From the NCBI GenBank assembly GCA_009663005.1, contig VIGQ01000042.1, forward strand, positions 160,001 through 190,683: 30,683 bases of DNA, written 5' to 3'. The stretch comes from Actinidia chinensis (lineage: Eukaryota > Streptophyta > Magnoliopsida > Ericales > Actinidiaceae). Positions 11,401 through 21,262 of this stretch are shown one piece after another. The translations under genes were made by a program, and so were the position numbers. Positions within the stretch are counted from its first letter, which is position 1. Every line of letters begins with the position of its first letter. The notes under the pieces were generated by a model. The model was given only the letters and a program-made list of their open reading frames with translations, was not told the DNA's origin and did no database searches.

Positions 11401-12149
11401 GCGATTGGTCTATTGTTGCCATATCTCCTTTATGGGGAAACGAGAGGTGGCCCATCTGGTAACATACTTTCGCTCTCGAAGTGAATTCTTTACCGCAAGT
11501 GGACGGGGTCGCGAAGTAATAATAAATCTCAAAGTACGAGTATCGATCCACGAGAGTAATGCCAAGGTGAAAAACAAAAAATAAAACATAAAATAATCGC
11601 CTCAAAACCTAAATTAATCCTAACTTAATTTCAAAAAGAGAAAATAAAACGTAGTTGGTTTTGTTGTGGTGATAAAATAAGTCTAAATTAGGAAAATAAT
11701 TAAAAAAACTGATTAACTGAGAGTAAAAGTGACTCGGAATCACATGATCCAATCAATTAGGTTGTTTTGAATTCCAATGGAGACTTCTTATAACTCAAAT
11801 CTTTCGACTACGTTGTGAGTCTCGGATTTGGAAGATTTAGCTTTTTAAAAATAATATTCTTTCAATCTCAATCGCATGCAACGAAATATATAAACCCAAC
11901 TCAGCATAAAATGTACAAGCCAGGTATTACTGAGCCAGCAATTCATTTTTAAATTTTTTTATTTTGTTAAAACGTAATAAAATAAATCTGGTTGTTATAA
12001 TTACGGTCGTGCATCATAAATTCACGTAGCACATATGATGAACCACCTAATGCATAAACATTACAAAGCATACGTATATACTGAGATAGCAATCCACGCA
12101 TAGTGTTACGAACATAATAGGAAGTCCCAGTTTTGAAAGTATCTAAAAC

Positions 12150-12188
12150 AAAGAAGAAGAAGAAGAGAAGAAGAAGAAGAAGAAGAAA
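12150..12188. repeat. GAA/AAG microsatellite
   Basis: An interrupted (AAG)n run of about 39 bp lies inside insert B. It creates the lysine- or leucine-rich short frames seen on either strand and is not coding. Confidence 0.85.
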
Positions 12189-12717
12189 GATCAAGAAAAT
12201 AAATCGGTGATATTAAAAATTTACCTAATGTTCATCCCTGATCCCCAATCAACTTTCATAATCGATCCGGTAAAAAAAATAGCCAAGCATTGGCTAATTG
12301 AAAAACAACAATGATGTATTGAAAGTATACGATTAAAAAGTTTTATTAAATTAATAAAAATTTAAAAGTTAATTATAAAAATATTATAAAACCTAAGAGT
12401 AATATGAAAACTAAACTAAGAGGCTAAAAGTAAACCCTAAAAACTAAAGAATATTTAGTCATAAGACATAAAAAAGTAATTTATAGGCTTTATAAATTAG
12501 AATCCAAGAGATAGGAAACCGCACAATTTTCATTTTCTGTCCCGTTATGGTATATCTCTGTTTTGACCCTTTCGAGATCGAATAAGCCAATGCTTATCAT
12601 AACAAAAATTTTTAGCCCTTGAAGTCATCTTGTCAACGCATCAAAAATAAGATCAATCGGATATCGGAGTAAAAAGTTATATAAAAATACCGAGACTGAT
12701 TCGAAAAAATTTGTCAA

Positions 12718-12887
12718 CCCTTCGAACGGTTAATTTTGCCTTCTAACGTCCGTTTCGAACGGATAGTATAAAATACACAGAACGTTCAAACAGTTAATTT
12801 TGAATTGATGGACCGTTCGAACGGTCAGTTAGATTCTCAATTGTCAACCTCGCATTTTCGAACCGTAGACAAGACCATTCGAATGGT
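12718..12887. repeat. Cluster of TTCGAACGG palindromic motifs
   Basis: Four or five diverged copies of a TTCGAACGGTTA-like motif are spaced 25-60 bp apart. Two are perfect palindromes: GACCGTTCGAACGGTC at 12811-12826 and ACCATTCGAATGGT at 12874-12887. They lie in insert B. I do not know a function. Confidence 0.65.
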
Positions 12888-13261
12888 TAGTGTATTTTTG
12901 CCCAATTTTGACTTTTTCTCTTCTTTTCCTTCATACTCTATTTGGAGGCATTTGGGAATCTAATTCTCGCAAACTCGTAGACATGACTTTGCATAATTTG
13001 CGAGATCTTTTTCAACGGTGCATCTTTCATTCCGTTCTGAGTTTTAATAACATTTTTTTTTCAAGGATAGTTTTCGATAAGGTTCTCGATTATGCATGCT
13101 CTCCTCCGAGGTATTTTATGGCCTTAATCTTCATTTGTTAGCATCATTTATCGGCATGAACTCAAACACAATTTTTAGTACAAAACATGATAAAAAAGCA
13201 CATAATTCACTATTTTTGGACCAAACTTTAGGCCAGTACGCGGTGGGACTACAATTATGCA

Positions 13262-14457
13262 GTCCCAATCAACTAGAAACAATCTTCAGTGTTGTGACCA
13301 TGATTCGGTGGAACTCACAATACTTATTCTTATTCTTTTTCCTGGTGTCGGGCTCCTTCCCCCCCTATATATCTTTCCCCAGCCTTCTTCGTTTAGCCTC
13401 GGCTACGCCTCCACAGTAATATACTTCAGTCTTGCTTTGGAGAGTCAACAAGGTTTCAGGGACATTCTCGAGAGGGAATCAAACAATGGTACTTGGTAAG
13501 TCCCTCCATCATAGGTCATTATCACCGCCTTGTCACTAGGATCTTCACTTCTAGAATAGCCTGATTGAACCGCTTCACCATAGTCCTTCAAGTTTTCAGT
13601 CTCTTTTTGGTTGAACTATGAAATAGGTGAGAGGCATTTTTGTCTAACCCGGCAGTTCATGAAATTGGCGATGAAACACCGCTAAAGTCACAAATGAGTC
13701 AATGTTTTCTGGAAGATAGCTTTCTGAATCAATGACCTCGCCGACCCCTTTAAGGTAGTAGAGAAGGCTTGCCAAATTATTTCGTCAGAATATCCCTGGA
13801 GCACCATAAGGCTTTTGTATGAATCTAGATGGTTTATAGGATCCGTCTTTCATTAGTTTATAGGATCCGTCTTTCCTTCCATTAAATCCGAGAGCTGATG
13901 AGGCCCACAACTTGAATTGGAAGAAACCAGAGTCCTCATCCCCTTTCTGTAAATAAAGGCTCAGTTTGTTTGATCAAAGCATTCCACAGTCACTGGCGCA
14001 CTCGCACCTGTATTTGATTAGATCAATACAGGCGTCGAGGTCCCTGATCTTTTAAGTGGTGGTGGATCTATCTCAGTGTTAGGGCACCTAGTCATCACGG
14101 CGAGGAGACCTCCTCCTTGTAGACTTCCTCGCCTTTTACTTAGGGGTTTTTGCTAGACGACCAGGATTTTGACGACATAGGACTTCTTTCTTGCGTGGAT
14201 GGGTGATTGGTGTCGCCTACTTTTGTCGGTCAGTACTTCGGTGACTTTGAACTCATATGCCCATTCACTAAGAACAACGCGATCATAGGTTGTTGAAACT
14301 CAAGGATAGGTGCTGCAAGAGGTGGTGGTGGGTATTCGTCCGGTAAGGTGTTATATCAGGGAGGGCATTGTTCTCATTCTGGTCCTCATTTGCACGGCCA
14401 TACCATGTATTTCCGATGAAGACCCTCTAGATTCGGAACTTGGCTGTTGTTAGCCAT
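13262..14457 (-). pseudogene. gag of the Tat-like element, broken
   Basis: Starting from an ATG at 14457 (MANNSQVPNLEGL), about 85 bp after the primer-site remnant, the minus strand encodes remnants of the capsid protein. The retrotransposon gag domain is visible in pieces: a GAPGIF segment near 13780-13800, LKGV near 13750, a RQFHELPG stretch near 13650, QKETENLKDY (about 13580-13613) and EDPSDKAVIMT (13514-13548). The C-terminal YCEFHR...HNTEDCF motif (about 13271-13323) is typical of plant gypsy gag. Insert B interrupts the frame right after it, and KEFTSRAKVCYQMG resumes at about 11460-11500. Many frameshifts and stops are present. A 24-bp in-frame duplication occurs at 13832-13879. Confidence 0.75.
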
Positions 14458-14541
14458 TGGGTGAGTCTGTTGCCAAGGGTTGTTGGCACTGGTCTAGGAA
14501 AAATATAAAAACTCTGTGAGGTATAGAATGTGAGAACTGTC

Positions 14542-14559
14542 ATTCCCACAACACGGCAT
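14542..14559 (-). promoter_or_regulatory. Degenerate tRNA primer-binding site
   Basis: Just inside the 5' LTR, the minus strand reads ATGCCGTGTTGTGGGAAT. It resembles the TGGCGCCGTCTGTGGGAA-type site common in plant gypsy elements, with a missing G and one or two changes. It would be where the tRNA primer binds to start minus-strand DNA synthesis. The resemblance is from memory, and the match is imperfect. Confidence 0.4.
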
Positions 14560-15292
14560 AAAACTGGGTGCGAAAACCAATAGTCAAAAGCTCTATTCAC
14601 CTTGGTACTAGACCTCAGCAACAACAAGGTGACATGCGCAGAAAGAAGAATTAACAAAAACATAATCAGCCGGGGTGATGAGGCCGCTCAAAACCTCTCT
14701 AGCGGGAGATCAAACCAAGGGAATATAAAAAAGTAAAAATGTGATAGCAGAGATCTATGAAATGACACTATTGCAAAGGTTAAGCATAAAACTATTGAGC
14801 CATACCTTTTCGTAATGAGAGAGAGAACAGACCTTATATAGGTGGAGGGGATGGACATGTGAGGAGAGATTACGGCAACATCCTTCAGAAGGATAAGTAT
14901 GGAAGTAATCCCCAAAAATATTGGAGATTAACAGGGAGATGCCATTCGGAGGTAATCCGCATTAAGAAAATATGATAAAAAACAGTTTCCTTGAGACACG
15001 AAATCCTCGCAAGATAGCCTTTGATAAAGTGGAGGCGCGACTAAGGAGGACTTTAGGATAGGTGGAGTCCTGGGGGAGATAGAGTCCTCCTAAAGGGTGG
15101 CCTTCTGGTCGGCGACGTAGGATGACCTCGCCCTAAGGCGGGCTGGAGAAAGATTGTACACATATTAGCGAAGTGATCCACTATGATAAAACAATAGGTG
15201 GGCCAGGACTGCAAATGATCCATGGCTACGTAATCCTCCAGGCGATATGTCTGACTTAGAATATAATAGGCGTTATGTTTTACCCCACATCA
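14558..15292 (-). repeat. 5' LTR of the Tat-like retrotransposon
   Basis: The partner of the repeat at 1247-1973, about 735 bp, ends on the plus strand in ACCCCACATCA exactly like the other LTR. It therefore starts with TGATGTGGGGT in the direction of transcription. A TATA box, CTATATAAGG on the minus strand, lies at 14832-14841. Differences between the two LTRs include many one-base gaps, so I would not date the insertion from them. Confidence 0.8.
14832..14841 (-). promoter_or_regulatory. TATA box of the 5' LTR
   Basis: The minus strand reads CTATATAAGG about 450 bp into the LTR. The corresponding site in the 3' LTR is CCATATAAAG. It would drive the genomic transcript of the element toward gag. 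Confidence 0.55.
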
Positions 15293-15688
15293 TACATTAT
15301 GTATGAAATAATAAAAATAATTATAAAATTAATGTGGAAAGTCTAATATAATGAAAATTTTAATAACTAATACGGAATATTATTTTGGATTGAATTTTTT
15401 AGAAACTTTGGTGTTGCTGCTCCTTGTGAGTCCTCCTAGCATGTTTACTTACATGTTTTTTTATACAAAAAATACTCAGTGAATTATTTTATATATACAT
15501 AAGTTTTTATATAATTTTTCTATTTGTATATTATTACTCAATCTTTAAATAAAATCTAACCAGAAATAATTTAAATAAAAGTTTTACACAAAAGTCACGA
15601 AAGTCAATACAGAACAATATGGGCCAACTTCCTATTTTACCACATCAAAGAAAATCGCCCGTTATACGTAAATGTTTTTAAAAAATAC
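15293..15688. other. AT-rich spacer
   Basis: This is flanking DNA right of the retrotransposon. It is very AT-rich, with no coding frame, RNA gene or repeat that I can support. Confidence 0.5.
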
Positions 15689-16172
15689 TAATTATAGTTC
15701 AACAAACAATGGTTAATGTGCAAAAAATGCTTTATATCCAATAAATATATAAAAAATATGTGAAATGTGCTTTAAAATTTTAACTTTTTGGCTTCTTTTG
15801 TATTTTAACCACCACCTATTAAGGGTTGATTAAACCACCATTTTGAAAAGGAAATTTCACTTTGGCCCCTTGTTTTTGGGTCATATGCAAATAACTCCCT
15901 CGGTTATATTTAATTTTCTTTAAAAAAATGCTAATTATAACCCAATGGACAATGGTGAATGGATAAAAAGTGCTTTGATATCTGAATTAGAGTGTATAAA
16001 AATTTGTTAAATTGTATTGAAATATATGAAAGTTGCTCTGAGACTTTTAATTTTTTTAGCTGCTTATGTTTTTACCACCACCATTAAGCTGTGATTAACA
16101 ACATCATTCTAAACAGGGCAAATTTTATTTTGTCTCCTTGTGATTCGGGGTCAGATTAACTTCCTAGCTCAA
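15689..16172. repeat. Diverged tandem duplication, about 242-bp unit
   Basis: Two adjacent units share an ordered series of landmarks. CTAATTATA occurs at 15689 and 15931, then ACAATGG, AAAAAGTGCTTT (AAAAATGCTTT), TTTTTGGCTTCTTTTG against TTTTTAGCTGCTTATG, ACCACCA, CACTTTGGCCCCTTG against TATTTTGTCTCCTTG, and GGGTCA. The repeat lies in the YABBY 5' flank. A short inverted copy of the CAAATTTTATTTTGTC part appears at about 17188-17213 (GACAAAGTAAAATTTTCCC). Confidence 0.65.
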
Positions 16173-16414
16173 ATTTAGATATCACCACATACACACTATA
16201 ATTTGTGGATGCAAGTGTACTTTTTAACAGCAGTCCTGTTAATGTTCAGCCTTTAAACATTCCTTCGTACCCATCCTTTGTTTTATGGACCAAAGTGCAT
16301 ACTTTCAATAACAACTATAATGGCAGTTGTAAATTACCTTGTACCCTGTCTTCTTGTGTTGGATGTACTAAACTCCACCATGAAAGTACCATCAAATCTC
16401 ACACATACCATATA
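16173..16414. other. Spacer, nothing recognised
   Basis: No motif, repeat or credible reading frame is seen between the tandem duplication and the inverted-repeat element. The 102-codon open frame from 16205 crosses into the element and has no family signature. Confidence 0.4.
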
Positions 16415-16862
16415 CCTGTAAAAAAAGCCGAGGCCCAATGCCCGCTCATCCGAAAAGCCAAGTTAGGTCCAACTCCGACTTGCCCAATTCTTATGGGATG
16501 GGCTTGGGCCTAGGCATCCCAAACCCGAAAGCCCGCCCATGAAACCCGCCTAAAAGCCCAAAGTGGCCCATAATTATATTGGCCCGAACCGCTCCAAACC
16601 AAAAAAAGTAACGAAAATATTAAGTTAGTAACGAAGCACCATACTCTCACGCCCACATTGTTCAAAAAATTAAAAAAAGACCAAAGTCCACCTGCCCGCC
16701 CACCAAGCCTGAGCTTGAGCCCAAAGCTCGTCCAACCCTGGGCCTTGGGCTAGGCTTGGGCGTTGAAATTTTTCAATTTTGGTAGGAGCCCAATGTGCTT
16801 GGGCGGCTCGCTCGAACCCGATGTTTTTTGGGCCAGGCTAGGCTGGTATGCTTTTTTACAGG
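16415..16862. mobile_element. Non-autonomous TIR element with GGCCC-rich body
   Basis: The left end reads CCTGTAAAAAAAGC and the reverse complement of the right end reads CCTGTAAAAAAGC, giving inverted ends of 13-14 bp. The body is unusually GC-rich for this window and packed with GGGCC, GCCCA and GGGCTTGGGC words on both strands, mainly near the two ends. Dense subterminal motifs of this kind are typical of plant hAT-type non-autonomous elements. The flanks ACCATATA (left) and ACCCATAA (right, offset by 3) are only a weak 8-bp duplication candidate, so the superfamily is an inference. Confidence 0.5.
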
Positions 16863-17528
16863 CTTACCCATAAACTATGGAATATATATATAAAACTAGA
16901 AAAGAGAGAGAGGTGGTGATGGAGAAGATAGGGTAGTGGGCACGGACTAGGAAAGAGCCAGGTAAGTAAGAGAGAAAAAATATGGCATTTTTTGAAAATT
17001 ATTGATTTCGAGAAGTAATTTTTTCTTAAAACGTGGCCCACTCTTCATAATAGGCGAATCGGTTGCACCATCCGCGCATTAATTTGGACGGAGAATTTGA
17101 TAATACACTTCAATTCACAAAGCATAAGGGATTATATGGTGATAAATATTCATGAGGGGCAATCCGCACAGTGGTTATATTATAGGGGACAAAGTAAAAT
17201 TTTCCCTTTTAAAAATAATATGCCAATCCGTTCTTGTCAAGAATATACAAAATTCTGTTAAAGAATATTATTTTTTCAACAACAAATAAAAGAATGAAGG
17301 CACTTCTTGATCTCTTGACTCTCGGTAAATCCAGTGATAAGTAGCGTTCTCTCTCTCTCTCTCCTTCCTTTGTTGTCTTTGATAACACAGAATTCAGGAA
17401 GATCAGATCCAAGGTTATTAATCTGTCCAATCTTCAATCCACACAAAGTCCCATCGTTCAGTCCAATCCATCAATCAAATCAAATTCCAAATATAGAATC
17501 AATCAATCAACCAAACAAAAGAAAAAAA
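16863..17528 (+). promoter_or_regulatory. YABBY 5' flank and probable leader
   Basis: About 0.67 kb lies between the TIR element and the YABBY start codon. A (CT)n tract at about 17347-17363, 165-180 bp before the ATG, is typical of plant 5' leaders. The bases before the ATG are A-rich (AAAGAAAAAAAATG), a good plant start context. I could not choose a TATA box with confidence; TTATATTATAGG at about 17175 is one candidate. The inserted repeats immediately upstream imply a short proximal promoter. Confidence 0.45.
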
Positions 17529-20500
17529 ATGTCATCCTCAAATTTTTACTGTTGCGCCGTAACCACCACCAACGCCGCTCCTCCCTTCTCCGAGCAGCTC
17601 TGCTACGTCCATTGCAACTTCTGCAGCACTGTCCTCGCTGTATCATCTTTCTCTCTCTAACCTTAGCTTTATATAAATCATAATTTTTTATGTTTTTGAT
17701 CATAATTTTATATTTTTATAATTTTTAAATTAAAAACATAAAACTTTGTGTTTATCTGTCGATGAAAAATAATTATTTTTTATAACAATTTCCTTGTTTG
17801 TGTTTGTGTGCTTAGTGAGTGTTCCTTGCTCGAGCTTGTTCAAGACGGTGGACGGTCCGATGTGGCCACTGCACCAAGCTCTTGTCTGGTGAACATGCGC
17901 GGCCTTCTGCCTCCCTCAGCCAATCAGCTTCATCTTGGCCATGCCTTCTTCTCTCCTCAAAAATCTTCTGGTAAACAATTAGGGTTGGGGTTGGGGTTTC
18001 TGTTTCTCCTTGAAAATTAGGGTTTTCCTTGGTCGTGGATGTTTCAGAACCAGTTTTTATTTTGATTGACAAAGGAAAATTTACTTAACTCCAAATTAAT
18101 GTACAACGAAATAATAAAAGAAAATAAGACAAAACATCGTTACTTCTGCACCAGCAATATCTATGCTTTCCAGAAATAGTTTTGCAGAATAATTTTCAAA
18201 AACTCATTTGGTTTCAAAAAAAGGATTCGGAAACAAGTTTCGAAAACAATCAATCAAAGAGACATTATGTGTTTATAGGAAAACGGGAACAACACAAACA
18301 TAAAATTAAACAGGGCTAATATATTTTCCATGCACTTATTTCCCAACTTTTGAACTTGTGTGTATATTAAAATAAGTTTCGGAAACAATCAACCGAAATT
18401 CATGTGTTTTTTGAAAAATAGAAGATAGAAGATAGAAAACAAAAAAACGAAATCACACTAAAAGAGGGGACTAGTTATGTATCTTCACATGCACTAATTT
18501 CCCTAATTCTTTGCAAACTTGTTTGTTTACTTATTAGGTAACGATTTATTTGGTTCTTGGCAATTTGTATGTATGTTAGGTGGATATCCAAAACTCATCG
18601 CCAAACTTGTTGATGGTCAAATCATCCCACCCGAATGGGCTGGTCACACCGGTTCGCATTGATGAGCTTCCTAATCCCCCAGCTGCCAACAGACGTAAGA
18701 TATCGATCTTTTTGTCTGTTTTTTGTTTTTCATTTTAGGTTGTCTTCACTTAGTCTTATGGGATTCAGGTATATTTTTCATTTCACAATCTTTCATTTTT
18801 AGAAGTTTCTAGAAACCCTTAAATTTAGCCTTTTCAATGCACAGTAGTGTGATTTCCAATAAGAAAGTTGTTTGAAAAAAACTTGGATTTGTACCTTGCA
18901 AGTTTACTTCCAAACAGTGGAAAATTTATTGGTGTGCTTTAAGAAGAGTCATTTTTACCCAAAACCTAAAAATTTTAAGAATCACCCAAACCCCAAAAAT
19001 TCTTTGAGAAAACTTGACATTTTTGTTCTTCTTTTTGGTGATTATTTTCCATCTTTATTTTAGATCCTTTTTTGTCCCTTTTTCTCAGAAAAATGAAAAA
19101 GCTTTCAAGTGCTTTTATTTTGGGGTTCACAAGTGTAGAACATGAAATTTTCTCCCCCGGAAATTAGAAAGCATAGAATCTTGCAGTAAGATAGATAGAG
19201 ATAATGATGAAGTGATGATGGAGAGAGAAAGAGTAGAAAAAAGTCAGCGAAGTGAATTAATAGTGTGTAATTTGTCTGTGCATGTCTGTCCAAATTTTCA
19301 GCTCCGGAGAAGAGACAGAGAGTCCCCATCTGCCTACAACCGCTTCATCAAGTAAGTCTATTAGCAATGGGTAATGCTATGTTACCTCATACTTGCATCT
19401 CAAATGCACACCTGATGAGGTGTTGAATTGGGGTTGACTGAGGGTGAGGGTCTACCTACTCATTTCACCCCACATCTAGTCAATCTCAATACGACACCTC
19501 ATTATGTATGTATTTGAGGTGCAAATATGGGGTACTTATAGCATTTTTCATTAGCAATAATGTAACTTTATACAATAATACTTTATGAGTACACAAATAC
19601 ATGTACATAAACATGCACATGCACTATAGACTACATCCATATTCTACCGTATTATACATATACATGCACATACACTATATACATAAACTCGTATGGATGT
19701 ATTTTGATATTTGTCAAAAGTATATAGAAAACTGTGAAAATACATTAAAGTATTAGAGAGTTTTGATATTATGTTAAAAGTGTGATCACTAACACATCTA
19801 AAAACTTAAGCCGTTAGAAAATGAGCAATTTTATTATTTATAGGATTCTCAACACCCTTCTTTCAAGTGTGGTTGAGCTCTCCTCCATAAGTGAGTCAAA
19901 CACGAACAAACTTAGTTAGATGGGCGATAAATTTGCTTTCCACCAACTCTGTTTTTTCTCTAAAAATCAACTCAATAGTTTTTTTTTAAAAAAAAAATCA
20001 TTGCTTATGCAAAATTTGAGTATCTATTCTATTATGGAAAGAAAAACTTCATTTGGTGTTAACATAGTTTGAAATCTGCTCAAGATTGTGAATACAAAAG
20101 TACCCCACAAAAATCAGGTAACATAGTATTGAAACTGCTCACACTTTTTTAATACAAAAATTTAATTTTTCAATGTACTCAAAGTCTTTTCATACAACAG
20201 GATAAAAATGAGAAACTCTATTGTATGTTCTGGTAACTATTTCACAACTACATTCACATTAACTACTACAAATATTTCACACTCGGCTTACATTCCAGCT
20301 AGTGTATATATGTGCATACATATACTCTTATGTGTAAAAATTGCATTACAACTTGGTATTATGAAAATTCAGGGACGAGATCCACGCATAAGCTGGAAAT
20401 CCAGATATAAGTCACAGGGAGGCCTTCAGTGCTGCTGCCAAGAATGTAAGCCCCAATGAACAACCAACAAATCTAGGGTTTCTTTTGCTTTAACTAGGGT

Positions 20501-21262
20501 TTCCCAACCCAAGAAAAAACAATTTTTAAATTTTGTTTATTTGAGAATATTCATTAATTTTAATTGTAGGTTTTTGATTTCTGTGTACATCTGTTTGTTT
20601 TTTTGCTTCCAGTGGGCCCACTTCCCACACATTCTTTCGGACTCTCGTCTGACCAACCCGTGAAGAAGGCTATGTGGCGCCAGCAGGTACTATAAACCCT
20701 AATTTGCAACCCTCCTCCAAAAAAACACTACGAAAAAACGTAGCAACTTTAAAACTTTTAAATTTTTTGTTTGTAAATTAATACAGTGTGGAACGCACAA
20801 GCCACTTTCAAGGGTTTTTAATTTCAAAATGCTATCCTACCTTATCATTTGACCATTTTTACTACTATTTTATGGGGCATACTCTACCACTGTTGGATAT
20901 AACTGAATTATTTATCAGTATTTATGAATGCACCATATCATATGGTAAATAAAAATAGTCAAAGCAAATAGTAAAGATAAAGTAGAGATAAGAAGTATTT
21001 GAATAGTTTGTTTATCTCCATCTCATTTGATTTGCAAATATCGTTCTCTTGTAATCATTAATTGTACGAAAAAGTGAAAATGGTGTTTTTAAATATAAGA
21101 TATTAATGGTCGAACTGTGTACATCTCTTGCGTTTTTACTTTTAAGTTTTTTTTTTCGGCCCAAGTTTCGAAATTGCTTTATGGTGTGTGTAGGAAGGAG
21201 AGGATGTGCTGAGAAAGATAGGTTTCTTGCTCCTACCAATGTGGGTGTGCCCCCTACCTTAA
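17529..21262 (+). CDS. YAB1: YABBY transcription factor, FIL/YAB1 type, frameshifted as assembled
   Basis: YABBY proteins are plant nuclear DNA-binding factors that set abaxial (lower-side) identity in leaves and flower organs. I place seven exons: 17529-17639, 17816-17970, 18580-18694, 19302-19351, 20373-20445, 20613-20686 and 21194-21262, all with GT donors and AG acceptors. Exons 1-2 encode the C2C2 zinc finger: EQLCYVHCNFCSTVLA, then after frame changes SVPCSSLFKT and a C-x2-C pair in RCGHC. ANQLHLGHAFFSPQ follows and is typical of the FIL/YAB1-YAB3 clade. Exons 4-6 hold the HMG-like YABBY domain (PEKRQRV, SAYNRFIK, NPDISHREAFSAAAKN, WAHFPHI, DQPVKKA), and exon 7 the GED...APTNVGV tail. 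About a dozen 1-2-base indels break the frame in exons 2, 4, 5, 6 and 7. Exons 1 and 3 are clean. Read literally it would stop in exon 2 at a TGA. Intron 4 contains a MITE. The symbol is by resemblance only; the stop position is uncertain. Confidence 0.88.
19369..19549. mobile_element. Mutator-like MITE, copy 2, in YABBY intron 4
   Basis: This 181-bp element is flanked by a perfect 9-bp duplication, ATTAGCAAT, at 19360-19368 and 19550-19558. Terminal inverted repeats share the core AATGCTAT...GTACC/TACC..CATA (left TAATGCTATGTTACCTCATA; right, reverse complement, AATGCTATAAGTACCCCATA). It starts 18 bp after the exon 4 donor site and is in the same family as copy 1 at 592-785, with a similar GTGTGACC/GGGTTGACT-type middle but little identity there. 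It has no ORF. It should be spliced out unless it disturbs the nearby donor. Confidence 0.8.

Larger units (their letters stand above)
11513..13261 (-). mobile_element. Solo-LTR-like insert B (about 1749 bp)
   Basis: AT-rich non-coding DNA separates the zinc-finger-like end of gag (about 13271-13323) from the gag remainder (below 11512). GTCGC at 11508-11512 and GTCCC at 13262-13266 may be a 5-bp target duplication with one mismatch. Its left end is homologous to that of insert A (AGTACGAG...CGATCCAC, then TATAACTCAAATC and GTGAGTCTCGGATTTGG), and the two inserts have almost the same length. It includes a GAA microsatellite and a cluster of TTCGAACGG motifs. The right parts of A and B are not obviously alike by eye, so they may be related subfamilies. 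Confidence 0.55.
1247..15292 (-). mobile_element. Degenerate Ty3/gypsy LTR retrotransposon, Tat-like
   Basis: A 14-kb element is bounded by two related direct repeats (1247-1973 and 14558-15292). The minus strand reads 5' LTR, primer-site remnant, gag, protease, reverse transcriptase, RNase H, integrase, tandem repeats and 3' LTR. Protease before RT and integrase last is the Ty3/gypsy order. Between integrase and the 3' LTR it carries a plus-strand (antisense) ORF and a 65-bp tandem array. Both are known traits of the Tat lineage, which also has elements longer than 10 kb. Two inserts of about 1.75 kb interrupt it, so the original was about 10.5 kb. No reading frame is intact. No clean 5-bp target duplication was found (TACAT follows the right end, without a matching left flank), so the exact left border is uncertain by several bases. 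Confidence 0.85.

Noticed and set aside
11967..12194. Minus-strand frame starting with a Leu/Phe run, possible membrane protein
   Set aside because: The leucine run is the GAA microsatellite read in reverse; the rest has no motif.
4187..13261. Inserts A and B as the two LTRs of a single nested element enclosing pol
   Set aside because: The gag reading continues on both sides of B and the antisense ORF on both sides of A. The pol between them is collinear with the outer element, so each is a separate insert.
1247..15292. Dating the retrotransposon from LTR divergence
   Set aside because: The small indels in the YABBY exons suggest sequence errors at a rate that would inflate LTR differences, so any age would be unreliable.
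16205..16513. 102-codon open frame on the plus strand
   Set aside because: It has no family motif and crosses from spacer into the TIR element, so it looks like a chance frame.
17529..21262. YABBY gene as CRABS CLAW or INNER NO OUTER type
   Set aside because: The LCYVHCNFC start, the ANQLHLGHAFFSPQ segment and the GED...APTNVGV tail fit the FIL/YAB1-YAB3 group, not the shorter or divergent tails of CRC and INO.
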